Shown here: positions 1 to 5,194 of the stretch, piece after piece
Layout of the letters: each line of letters starts with the position of its first letter
Numbering within the stretch: the first letter of the stretch is position 1
NCBI GenBank assembly: GCA_946409855.1
Contig: CAMJXZ010000141.1
Location: forward strand, 1 to 8,151
Reading direction: 5' to 3'
DNA length: 8,151 nucleotides
Source of the DNA: an uncultured Clostridia bacterium
GTDB lineage: Bacteria; Bacillota; Clostridia; Christensenellales; Aristaeellaceae
Program-made: the position numbers and the translations under genes
Notes under the pieces: model-generated
Told to the model about the DNA's origin: nothing
Seen by the model: only the letters and a program-made list of their open reading frames with translations
Databases searched by the model: none

Positions 1-64
1 GCTGAAATTGAGCCACCGGCTCAATTTCCGGGCGCTGCGGACCCCCAGCGGGGAAGGCTTACCG
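1..64. repeat. Palindromic repeat, family 1, copy 1
   Basis: A perfect inverted repeat, GAAATTGAGCC (4-14) and GGCTCAATTTC (18-28), encloses a 3-nt loop ACC. It is followed by a conserved flank beginning TTTCCGGGCGCT (25-36) and running to GGGGAAGGCTT (about 50-60). The same palindrome and flank recur at 362-455. There is no U-run after the hairpin, so it is not a standard intrinsic terminator. The left limit may lie outside the window. Confidence 0.8.
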
Positions 65-196
65 CCGGCCCGCTGGGAGGCCGCGCGCCGCCCGGCAAGG
101 CCCCCGCGCCCCGCCGCCTTCCGTGGGCCGGAGCGGGAGTACACCGAACAGCAGCTGGAAGAAATGCTGGGCGTCAACGATTTGTTCAGGGAATGA
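2..196 (+). CDS. C-terminal end of an unidentified protein (5' end outside window)
   Basis: An open frame enters from the left edge (first full codon at base 2) and stops at TGA 194-196. The last 21 or so residues (EREYTEQQLEEMLGVNDLFRE) look like real protein: acidic, amphipathic, with balanced codon use. The preceding 43 residues are rich in Arg, Pro and Ala and are encoded partly by a palindromic repeat (1-64) that recurs outside genes at 362-455. Either the repeat has inserted in frame near the C-terminus, or the true coding segment begins after it and the open frame upstream is chance in GC-rich DNA. The ATG at base 8 has no visible ribosome-binding site and lies inside the repeat palindrome, so I do not accept it as a start. 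I cannot assign a family from this tail. No intrinsic terminator follows the stop. Confidence 0.5.
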   Translation: MKLSHRLNFRALRTPSGEGLPPARWEAARRPARPPRPAAFRGPEREYTEQQLEEMLGVNDLFRE

Positions 197-361
197 TTCT
201 TTCTGGTTTGATCCTGTCGTTTTTCATCATGATCCGGATCTGTCTTGATCGGGATGGAAAGGATGGCGGTATGATGGTTTGGCATTGCAGTGTTCAAGGA
301 AAGTGTGGTCAACCTCATCCGGCCCTTCGGGCCACCACCGGGGCCTGCCGGCCCGTTCTTC
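197..361. other. Spacer downstream of partial CDS, no gene recognised
   Basis: No convincing coding sequence on either strand. It holds a small palindrome GATCCGGATC (231-240) and a compact GC hairpin GGCCC-TTC-GGGCC (321-333), then GC-rich sequence leading directly into repeat copy 2. The spacer lies between genes that converge (plus-strand stop at 196, minus-strand stop at 491), so any transcript crossing it is a 3' tail. The hairpin lacks a U-run. Confidence 0.5.
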
Positions 362-455
362 GCTGAAATTGAGCCACCGGCTCAATTTCCGGGCGCTCAG
401 AACCCACCGGCCTGTTTTCCGGGCGCTGCGGCCCCCAGTGGGGAAGGCTTCCCGC
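362..455. repeat. Palindromic repeat, family 1, copy 2
   Basis: The palindrome of copy 1 is repeated exactly (arms 365-375 and 379-389, loop 376-378). Copy 2 carries 31 extra bases. The 12-mer TTTCCGGGCGCT occurs twice in it (386-397 and 416-427) but once in copy 1 (25-36). After the second 12-mer the sequence again matches copy 1 through GGGGAAGGCTT. Recombination between the two 12-mers would convert the copy 2 form into the copy 1 form. It lies just beyond the stop of the minus-strand membrane protein gene. Confidence 0.8.
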
Positions 456-490
456 CCCGTCCGCACGGTTTCCCGATCCGCTTTGTCCGT

Positions 491-1108
491 TCATGTAAGG
501 ACCCGGAAAGCGGACTCTTCCCCGTTTTCTTCCTGGATCCGGAAAGCGGGCTCTCCCCCGTCTTCTTCCGGGACCCGGATCCGGAACGCGGGCGCCTCAT
601 CCTCCCCGATCTCCGGATGCTCAATGTCCGGCCATTCGGACGGGATCTTCCGCATATCATTCTCTCGTTTTTTTGTCTTTTTCACGGCCAGGCCGAATCC
701 CAGCAGGAAGAGAATCAGTATTTGAACATACCCCAAGCCGCTCATGTATCCCATCATGGCGCAGCAGTTGATGTCTCTGTATTGACCGTTCCGTTCCCGG
801 ACGAACCGACAGACGCCGCCCTTTACAGGCAGGCTGCCCCGATTCCGGCTTTCGGCATATACTTCCACCGTCCCGCCGTCATAAGCGACCTGCGCGGTCA
901 AATGATGATACGTGCGGGACGCTGAGCCTCTCCCGGCGGAATAATATCTTTTTTCCGAATGGATGCCGCTCGTTTCCAGGACCGTTCCCCGGTACGCTGT
1001 CCTGTCCAGTTCCCTGCCGATGTTCCCCCGGATCACGCCAAGGGCAAGGACGATCACCAGGCAGACGAGCACCGCAGCGCCCGTCGTTCCCACACGGATC
1101 CGTTTCAT
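491..1108 (-). CDS. Two-pass membrane protein with repetitive cytoplasmic tail, DUF3592-like
   Basis: A 205-residue protein read from ATG 1108. A hydrophobic segment at about residues 10-27 is followed by a polar domain (about 28-122) and a second hydrophobic segment at about 124-142, ending in the positive stretch KKTKKRE. This predicts both ends in the cytoplasm and the middle domain outside. The middle domain (TAYRGTVLE, then YHHLTAQVAYDGGTVEVYAES) resembles DUF3592-type beta domains; that is a resemblance judged by eye, and the function is unknown. The tail (about 171-205) is acidic with a repeated (P/S)AFR(I/V) motif at 12-14-residue intervals. I chose ATG 1108 because AAAGGGGA lies just upstream. 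In-frame ATGs at 1138 and 1141 (with GGGGA 7 nt before 1141) and a TTG at 1147 are alternatives that add up to 13 residues before the same membrane segment. The gene appears monocistronic and diverges from the GNAT gene at 1233. Confidence 0.72.
   Translation of the reverse strand: MKRIRVGTTGAAVLVCLVIVLALGVIRGNIGRELDRTAYRGTVLETSGIHSEKRYYSAGRGSASRTYHHLTAQVAYDGGTVEVYAESRNRGSLPVKGGVCRFVRERNGQYRDINCCAMMGYMSGLGYVQILILFLLGFGLAVKKTKKRENDMRKIPSEWPDIEHPEIGEDEAPAFRIRVPEEDGGEPAFRIQEENGEESAFRVLT
499..607. repeat. 36-bp tandem repeat inside the membrane protein tail
   Basis: Two adjacent 36-bp units (499-534 and 535-570) differ by only a few bases. After a 6-bp insertion (571-576), a third, more divergent unit begins at 577 (first 20 or so bases clearly related). 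In protein terms this gives three spaced (P/S)AFR(I/V) blocks separated by Glu/Gly-rich linkers. Because the unit length is a multiple of three, gain or loss of units keeps the frame. Confidence 0.75.
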
Positions 1109-1163
1109 GGTTTCCCCTTTCCACCGCCTTTTATCCATCATCGTCAAATCCCCATCCGCAGGA

Positions 1164-1193
1164 TTGACAAAGCGGCTGCTGTGTTTTTATAAT
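1164..1193 (+). promoter_or_regulatory. Sigma-A promoter for GNAT gene, perfect -35 and -10
   Basis: TTGACA (1164-1169) and TATAAT (1188-1193) are both exact consensus with an 18-bp spacer. The expected start of transcription is near 1200, giving a leader of about 33 nt before the ATG at 1233. On the other strand, a possible -10 (TATTAT, 1194-1189) for the membrane protein gene overlaps the same bases without a good -35, so the two genes may compete for polymerase. Confidence 0.8.
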
Positions 1194-1232
1194 ACACATA
1201 AAACCGATCAATCTGTAAGGGAAGTGTTATTC

Positions 1233-1703
1233 ATGGATATGCTCGTGAATCTCCAGCGTCTGCCGCCTGTACCCTGCCCGGAAGGCGTCCGCGTCGTCCG
1301 CGTGCTGCCGCCCGACCGGCGCAGGATCCTCCGCTTCGTGCTGGACACCTTCGGGGAAGGCTGGGCCTCGGAATGCGAACAGGCCCTGTCCGGCCTGCCG
1401 TGCCGCTGCTTCGCCGCCGTGCAGGACGGGAAGCCCATCGGCTTTGCCTGCTACGACGCCACGGCGAAGGGCTTCTTCGGCCCCATCGGCCTGGCGGAGG
1501 CCGCCCGGGGCCGGGGCATCGGCGCGGCGCTGCTGCTGAACACGCTCAACGCCATGCGGGAGGACGGCTACGGCTACGCGGTCATCGGCTGGTGCGACGA
1601 GGCGCAGGACTTTTACCGGAAAACCGCCGGCGCCGTCCCCATCCCCGGTTCCGACCCAAAGCACAGCGTGTACCGGGCGATGTTCTTCATGAAGGAGGAA
1701 TAA
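1233..1703 (+). CDS. GNAT-family N-acetyltransferase
   Basis: A 156-residue protein, full length for a single GNAT domain. The acetyl-CoA pyrophosphate-binding signature is RGRGIG (residues 92-97), preceded by the strand GFFGPIGL and followed by a helix to about 110. FYRKTAGA (127-134) is the usual C-terminal motif in which a Tyr often serves as general acid. The substrate cannot be told from sequence. The open frame runs back to 963, but the promoter at 1164-1193 and AAGGGAAG about 8 nt upstream support ATG 1233; ATG 1239 is an alternative. Third positions are very GC-rich. The GIY-YIG gene follows after 51 bp with its own ribosome-binding site and no terminator between, so both may share one transcript. 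Confidence 0.88.
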   Translation: MDMLVNLQRLPPVPCPEGVRVVRVLPPDRRRILRFVLDTFGEGWASECEQALSGLPCRCFAAVQDGKPIGFACYDATAKGFFGPIGLAEAARGRGIGAALLLNTLNAMREDGYGYAVIGWCDEAQDFYRKTAGAVPIPGSDPKHSVYRAMFFMKEE

Positions 1704-1754
1704 GAGGCTTCTGCGCCCGCCCTTTGCGGTTCTTTCTGAAGGAGAGCCCTGCGG

Positions 1755-2036
1755 ATGAACGGATATTACTATGTGTATATACTGACCAACTGGAACGACC
1801 GTGTCATGTATATCGGCGTGACCAATGATCTGAAGCGAAGGATATCGGAGCATCGGCTTGAAACGGTGGAGGGATTTACCAGGAAATATCATGTGCACAA
1901 GCTGGTATATTACGAGGCCATGACCGATATCCGGGACGCCATCGCCCGGGAGAAGGAGTTAAAGGGATGGACCAGGGCAAAGAAAAACGCGCTGGTCATG
2001 GAGAAGAATCCGGGGTTTGAAGAAATCCGGCTGTGA
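1755..2036 (+). CDS. Small GIY-YIG domain protein (putative endonuclease)
   Basis: A 93-residue protein made up of a single GIY-YIG fold. YYVYILTN (4-11) is the first core strand and YIGVTNDLKRRISEH (19-33) carries the second strand plus the helix with conserved basic residues. REKELKGW (65-72) supplies the acidic residue, E66 or E68, expected to bind the catalytic metal. Length and pattern match the stand-alone UPF0213/URI-type group, whose cellular role is poorly defined; nicking or cutting of DNA, perhaps in repair, is inferred from the fold. AAGGAGA lies about 10 nt before ATG 1755. Its codons are clearly more AT-rich than those of the GNAT gene before it (many ATA, TAT and AAG codons), which suggests separate origin. 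No terminator follows; the next 580 bp are repeats. Confidence 0.88.
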   Translation: MNGYYYVYILTNWNDRVMYIGVTNDLKRRISEHRLETVEGFTRKYHVHKLVYYEAMTDIRDAIAREKELKGWTRAKKNALVMEKNPGFEEIRL

Positions 2037-2077
2037 GAACGGTTCCCTTTATCTGGCGATTCCGGGTTTGCCCGGCA

Positions 2078-2164
2078 GCAGAAACCCCCGGCCCCAAGAT
2101 CCTTCGCGAGGGATCCGGGCCTGCGATGCCCGGACCCGGAATCCGCTCAGGATGACACCCGGGG
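2078..2164 (-). repeat. Structured repeat, family 2, copy A (87-bp direct repeat unit)
   Basis: It differs from copy B (2364-2450) at three of 87 positions. On the minus strand the core (2157-2096) opens with TGTCATCCTGAGCG and closes with CGCGAAGGATC. ATCCT (2153-2149) pairs with AGGAT (2103-2099), next to tandem G-A/G-A. GCGG (2146-2143) pairs with TCGC (2109-2106) using one G-T wobble. The top stem is 2137-2128 with 2120-2111, also with one wobble, around a 7-nt loop. Two of the three differences from copy B exchange G-T for G-C pairs. This favours the minus strand as the sense strand, because on the plus strand they would be A-C mismatches. Confidence 0.8.
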
Positions 2165-2197
2165 CGTGGCCGCCAGCGATGTGGGCTGCGTGCGGAT

Positions 2198-2218
2198 GGA
2201 TACCCTGCAAAGCAGGAT
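2198..2218 (-). repeat. 21-nt motif associated with family 2 repeats, copy 1
   Basis: On the minus strand this matches 8029-8049 at 19 of 21 positions. In both places it lies upstream of a family 2 element in the element's own orientation. It is followed, after a spacer of different sequence and length, by the shared segment CCCCGGGTGTCATCCTGA. This suggests a longer composite repeat whose middle has diverged. Confidence 0.6.
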
Positions 2219-2252
2219 ACTCGGAGCCTTTTTACCCGGGGCCAACCCCCGA

Positions 2253-2312
2253 TGTCATTCTGAGCGATGAGGAAGGCCGGCCCCATTGGGCCGGCCGCAT
2301 CGCGAAGAATCC
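2253..2312 (+). repeat. Structured repeat, family 2, copy M
   Basis: It opens with TGTCATTCTGAGCG and closes with CGCGAAGAATCC. ATTCT (2257-2261) pairs with AGAAT (2306-2310), and GA (2262-2263) faces GA (2304-2305). GCGATG (2264-2269) pairs with CATCGC (2298-2303). An asymmetric loop AGGAA / G follows, then GGCCGGCCC (2275-2283) pairs with GGGCCGGCC (2288-2296) around the loop CATT. It shares its ends, but not its inner stem sequences, with copies A, B and D. Its orientation is opposite to that of A and B. Confidence 0.8.
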
Positions 2313-2363
2313 TCGCGTTGGGAGTGCAGTTGCCGGGAAAGGGCGGCACCCTCTGGCAGGGAA

Positions 2364-2450
2364 GCAGGAACCCCCGGCCCCAAGATCCTTCGCGGGGGGT
2401 CCGGGCCTGCGATGCCCGGACCCGGAATCCGCTCAGGATGACACCCGGGG
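2364..2450 (-). repeat. Structured repeat, family 2, copy B (87-bp direct repeat unit)
   Basis: Second copy of the 87-bp unit, 286 bp downstream of copy A. The fold on the minus strand is fully Watson-Crick: ATCCT (2439-2435) with AGGAT (2389-2385), tandem G-A/G-A, GCGG (2432-2429) with CCGC (2395-2392), and an asymmetric loop ATTCC / C. The top stem is a 10-bp hairpin of 2423-2414 with 2406-2397 around a 7-nt loop. Confidence 0.8.
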
Positions 2451-2583
2451 GCTGCACTGATTGGGTTGTGCTTTGATCTGCAGGGAAGCAGAGGAATCGG
2501 CTGATCCGTTCCATTGGGTGTTCAGCATACAGTGCCCGGCAGGGGACTCGCAGTGCCGCGGTCCGGATGCCGTCTCCTCGGAA

Positions 2584-2598
2584 ACGGCGTCCCGCCGT
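2584..2598 (-). terminator. Weak hairpin at end of the SGNH-GNAT-GNAT operon
   Basis: ACGGCG (2584-2589) and CGCCGT (2593-2598) form a perfect 6-bp stem around TCC, 19 bp beyond the stop at 2618. On the minus strand only three T residues close the stem. An alternative pairing GCCGT / ACGGC just beyond it would compete. As an intrinsic terminator it is marginal. Confidence 0.25.
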
Positions 2599-2617
2599 CA
2601 TCTGTCCCTGTCCCCCT

Positions 2618-3112
2618 TTATTCCCCCGGCTCCGGAAACCACTCCATGTACCGGCGGAAGGTGTGAAAGCCGGCCGCTTCGTAGAACGCCAGGGCTTCCC
2701 GGTTGAACTCCCACATGTTGAGTTCGACCCTGCGGAAGCCCTTTTCTTTGGCGAAAGCCCGGATCCTGTCCATCATCGCCATGCCGATTCCCTGGCGGCG
2801 GTGATGCTCATCGACGCAGAATTCGTCGATATCCAGGAAATCCCTTTCGTACATGAAGGGGTTTTCCGGCTTTGCGATGTGATGCAGCACAGCGAAGCCC
2901 ACGACCGTTTCATCCCGCGCCGCCACGAGGATCCATATCTGCGGATCTTTGGCGATCACGTACAGGAAATCTTCCAGTTCTTTGGAAAAGCCGGGCTTAA
3001 AGACGTCGGGCTTGCCTTTTACGTGCAGGGCATTGACCTGCCTGCGCAGCTCGTTGACCCCGGGCAGGTCTTCCTCCCGGGCAAAGCGGATCACTGTGTT
3101 TCCCTGTGCCAT
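2618..3112 (-). CDS. GNAT-family N-acetyltransferase (RimI-like)
   Basis: A 164-residue single GNAT domain. The N-terminal strand VIRFAREEDL is followed by a helix with LRRQVNALHVKGKPDVFKPG (23-42), a segment seen in many Bacillota GNATs. The acceptor strand is DFLDIDEFCV (91-100), the acetyl-CoA loop is RRQGIG (105-110), and the last motif is LAFYEAAGF (141-149) with the Tyr expected to act as general acid. The substrate is unknown; small amines, antibiotics or protein N-termini are all possible for this group. It starts only 3 nt after the stop of the upstream GNAT gene, with GGGAG lying inside that gene's end, so translation is probably coupled. It is the last gene of the minus-strand operon; the stop is TAA. 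Confidence 0.88.
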   Translation of the reverse strand: MAQGNTVIRFAREEDLPGVNELRRQVNALHVKGKPDVFKPGFSKELEDFLYVIAKDPQIWILVAARDETVVGFAVLHHIAKPENPFMYERDFLDIDEFCVDEHHRRQGIGMAMMDRIRAFAKEKGFRRVELNMWEFNREALAFYEAAGFHTFRRYMEWFPEPGE

Positions 3113-3115
3113 GGC

Positions 3116-3664
3116 TCAAATCTCCCTGTACATCAGGATTTCGTCGTGCCAGCTGCCGTCCTCCAGCCGGTAGGCCCGGTGGACGCGGCCGCTTTCCGTG
3201 AAGCCGCACTTTCTGTACAGGGCGGCGGCCCGGGCGTTGTCGGCGAAGACGCCCAGCTCGATCTGCTGATAGCCGATCTGACGGGCGAGCTCGGTCAGGT
3301 ATCCGATCATCGCCCGGCCGATGCCCAGCCCCCAGTACGCCTGATACAGGGCGATGGCCAGGGAGCAGCGGTGGCGGACTTTGCGCTTGCCGCCGACGCC
3401 GCCGATGCTGCTGTTGCCGGCCAGCTGCCCGTCCACCTCCGCCGTCAGCATGACGGTGCCCGGATCGTCCAGGAACCGCTGCAGGAGTTCCCGCTCGGCT
3501 TCGGCGGTGTACTGCACCTCGTCCGGGTAGCGCAGCAGGTACGGCGTCTCCCCCGCGGTTTTCTTCATGTATTCGATCAGCGCCTCCGCGTCCTCCGGCA
3601 CGGCCGGGCGCAGGACGCAGCGGCGTCCGTCCTTCAGGATGAATTCCCTTTTGTCAAACCTCAT
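3116..3664 (-). CDS. GNAT-family N-acetyltransferase (RimJ/RimL or YhhY-like)
   Basis: A 182-residue protein. It has FILKDGRRCVLRPAVPEDA at the N-terminus, a central SLAIALYQAYWGLGIGRAM (101-119) with the cofactor loop GLGIG (112-116), and GVFADNARAAALYRKCGF (138-155). It ends in GRVHRAYRLEDGSWHDEILM, typical of the RimJ/RimL/YhhY branch that acetylates protein N-termini or small amino-containing molecules; the exact substrate is not predictable. GAGGAG lies about 10 nt before ATG 3664. The gap to the SGNH gene upstream is 36 bp, and to the GNAT gene downstream 3 bp, so this is the middle gene of an operon. It is only distantly similar to its GNAT neighbour, so this is not a recent tandem duplication. 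Confidence 0.87.
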   Translation of the reverse strand: MRFDKREFILKDGRRCVLRPAVPEDAEALIEYMKKTAGETPYLLRYPDEVQYTAEAERELLQRFLDDPGTVMLTAEVDGQLAGNSSIGGVGGKRKVRHRCSLAIALYQAYWGLGIGRAMIGYLTELARQIGYQQIELGVFADNARAAALYRKCGFTESGRVHRAYRLEDGSWHDEILMYREI

Positions 3665-3700
3665 CGTATCCGTCTCCTCTCCGTTCCGCCGTCCTCCGTG

Positions 3701-4951
3701 TCAGTCCACATAGCAGATGGCCGTAACCGTAAAGCGCTTCCGCTCGCTGCCTTCGGCCATGCGGATCTCCACCGTGTGCCCGGAAGCTTCCGCCGCGTCC
3801 CAGATGAGCACCGTCTCGGACTGGCCCCATTTCCCTTCCCCGCCCCTGAGGGTGCGCCGGACCTTGCCGTCCACCAGGATCTCCGCCTCGCCGTAGGCGG
3901 GATCGCTGACCGCCCGCCAGGAGATCAGCAGCTTTTTGAACCGCATCGTCAGCCGCAGAGGCTCGTTTCCGTCGGTTTCCCGGTGGTGGAAGTTTTTCCC
4001 GCACACCCGGCCCACCGGGGCGTTTTTGTAGGACGCCGCGTCGTCGCCGGCAAAGCCGCCCCGCTCCAGCGTGACGCCTTCCGGCACGCTGTCCCCGTAA
4101 ACGGTCTGAAAGCCCATGAAATCGACCCCGTAGGCGGGCGGGACGTTCAGGTCGATGTCCCGGTCATCGGCCGGGCGGGCGGCGGCGGCGTCCACGGCGC
4201 TCAGGAGACAGTCCGCCATCACGGCGTGGCCCAGGGAGGTCGGGTGGTACTCGTCAAAGAAAAACGCCTGTTCCGTCCACCGGCTTCCGACCAGCGGATA
4301 GGCGGCGTCCCGGACGGAGACCATCATCAGGTCGTAGGTCTCGCCGATCTTCTTTAATTCATCCTGGAGGTTGAAGCCGTTCCTGAACACGGCGAACAGC
4401 AGGATCACCACCGGGTCGTTGGGCTGGGCGAGGATCGTTTTGACCAGGCTCTCATAGCAGCGGTGCTTCGAGGGCTCCTGATAATCGTTGACCGAGTACT
4501 CGATGATCACCAGGTCGGGCAGGCCGTCCGGGTCCTGCACACGGCTGACGATGTCCCGCTGCCAGCGCGTCAGGCCGAAGGGGGACGCGGTGCCGCCCAC
4601 CCCGGCGTTCAGCAGGAAGACGTTTTTCTTCCCTTCCGGCTGGAAGCGGGCGGCAAAGCCGTCCAGGAAGCGGGCGGCGTAGCAATCCGGGTAGGACGCC
4701 GCGCCGGCGCCCTCGGTGACCGACCCGCCGATGACCGCCAGGGTCACCGGCTCCCCGGCCTTCGTCCGTTCGATCAGATGCTGCAGGCGGGCGTTGTTGC
4801 CCGGGCGCGTCCACCCGTCCCGGAGCATCGCCTGATACCAGTCCTCCTCATGGCCGTCCCCGTAAAACACCTGTTCTCCCATCGCCGTACCGCCTCCCGT
4901 TCCGTTCAGGATCATCATCAGGCATATCAGACACGCCGCCAGCTTTCTCAT
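3701..4951 (-). CDS. Secreted SGNH/GDSL-type hydrolase (putative carbohydrate esterase)
   Basis: A 416-residue protein. Residues 1-23 form a signal peptide (MRKLAACLICLMMILNGTGG), with possible cleavage after GTA. The SGNH blocks are in order: GGSVTEG (75-81, nucleophile Ser77), Gly in NAGVGGT (115-121), Asn155 in EYSVND (151-156), and DEYHP (233-237) giving Asp233 and His236. About 180 further residues (238-416) follow, including a beta-rich tail that looks like a carbohydrate-binding or accessory domain. Family knowledge points to an ester-cleaving enzyme outside the cell, such as deacetylation of plant or bacterial polysaccharide; the substrate is inference. GGGGGA lies about 8 nt before ATG 4951. 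It is the first gene of the operon with the two GNATs and diverges from another secreted protein gene at 5195. Confidence 0.87.
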   Translation of the reverse strand: MRKLAACLICLMMILNGTGGGTAMGEQVFYGDGHEEDWYQAMLRDGWTRPGNNARLQHLIERTKAGEPVTLAVIGGSVTEGAGAASYPDCYAARFLDGFAARFQPEGKKNVFLLNAGVGGTASPFGLTRWQRDIVSRVQDPDGLPDLVIIEYSVNDYQEPSKHRCYESLVKTILAQPNDPVVILLFAVFRNGFNLQDELKKIGETYDLMMVSVRDAAYPLVGSRWTEQAFFFDEYHPTSLGHAVMADCLLSAVDAAAARPADDRDIDLNVPPAYGVDFMGFQTVYGDSVPEGVTLERGGFAGDDAASYKNAPVGRVCGKNFHHRETDGNEPLRLTMRFKKLLISWRAVSDPAYGEAEILVDGKVRRTLRGGEGKWGQSETVLIWDAAEASGHTVEIRMAEGSERKRFTVTAICYVD

Positions 4952-5022
4952 CTGTTCCGTCCCCCGTTCTTCTTTCCGCGCCCGGGCGCATGCCGTCCGC
5001 GGCGCCGGATCCCTCTGCCGCC

Positions 5023-5031
5023 ATCATACCA
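5023..5031 (-). promoter_or_regulatory. Possible extended -10 promoter for the SGNH operon
   Basis: On the minus strand TGG-TATGAT (5031-5023) fits an extended -10 (TGn + TATGAT). No good -35 is seen at normal spacing. A long AT-rich palindrome begins where a -35 would lie. The leader would be about 65 nt. Confidence 0.45.
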
Positions 5032-5068
5032 CAGTTTTTTGTTTTGCGCCACAAAAACAGAAAACTGT
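5031..5068. repeat. 38-bp imperfect palindrome between divergent genes
   Basis: ACAGTTTT (5031-5038) pairs with AAAACTGT (5061-5068), then T5039-G5060 wobble, then TGTTTT (5040-5045) with AAAACA (5054-5059), leaving the 8-nt centre GCGCCACA. The result is a 15-bp stem in an AT-rich island within GC-rich DNA. It abuts the proposed -10 of the SGNH operon and lies about 30 bp upstream of the -35 of the plus-strand gene. A regulator-binding site is more likely than a transcript hairpin, because it is upstream of both predicted start sites. Confidence 0.65.
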
Positions 5069-5097
5069 AAAATCGCTTCTTCCGACGGACCGGACGG

Positions 5098-5126
5098 TGG
5101 ACGGATCATCCCTTTCATTGTATAAT
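5098..5126 (+). promoter_or_regulatory. Sigma-A-type promoter for the secreted protein gene
   Basis: TATAAT (5121-5126) is exact. TGGACG (5098-5103) matches TTGACA at four of six positions with a 17-bp spacer. The expected start is near 5133, about 60 nt before ATG 5195. Confidence 0.65.
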
Positions 5127-5194
5127 GTTCCCGTTATCCTGCCCGCTTTTTTCCGTTCTTTCCATCATCCGATCCCGTCAGGAGGCGGTCCTTC

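Larger units (their letters stand above)
2037..2617. other. 581-bp gene-free spacer filled with repeats
   Basis: This spacer separates the convergent GIY-YIG and GNAT genes. Open frames are present on both strands, but they translate the repeats and show no family resemblance. Contents in order: a small CCGGG-TTTG-CCCGG hairpin (2062-2075), an 87-bp direct repeat (2078-2164), a 21-nt motif shared with the right-hand spacer (2198-2218), a structured element in the opposite orientation (2253-2312), the second 87-bp repeat (2364-2450), and a short hairpin near the end of the minus-strand operon (2584-2598). Confidence 0.75.

Noticed and set aside
227..466. A 79-codon minus-strand frame through repeat copy 2
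   Set aside because: Most of it is repeat sequence and no ribosome-binding site is visible. Such frames may be annotated as hypothetical proteins wherever the repeat occurs.
290..925. Plus-strand frames opposite the membrane protein
   Set aside because: The minus-strand frame has a sensible two-pass membrane topology and a ribosome-binding site; the plus-strand frames are Pro/Arg-rich and cross repeat copy 2.
2078..2450. CRISPR-like array
   Set aside because: Only two direct copies of 87 bp, 286 bp apart, with an inverted relative between them; no regular spacers or cas genes.
1996..2601. A 201-codon open frame on the minus strand across the repeat spacer
   Set aside because: It simply translates the two 87-bp repeats twice and runs into the 3' end of the GIY-YIG gene; no family resemblance.
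2567..4357. A 596-codon open frame on the plus strand
   Set aside because: It lies antisense to the SGNH and both GNAT genes, which have clear family motifs and ribosome-binding sites. Long antisense frames are common in GC-rich genes, and this one shows no recognisable motif.
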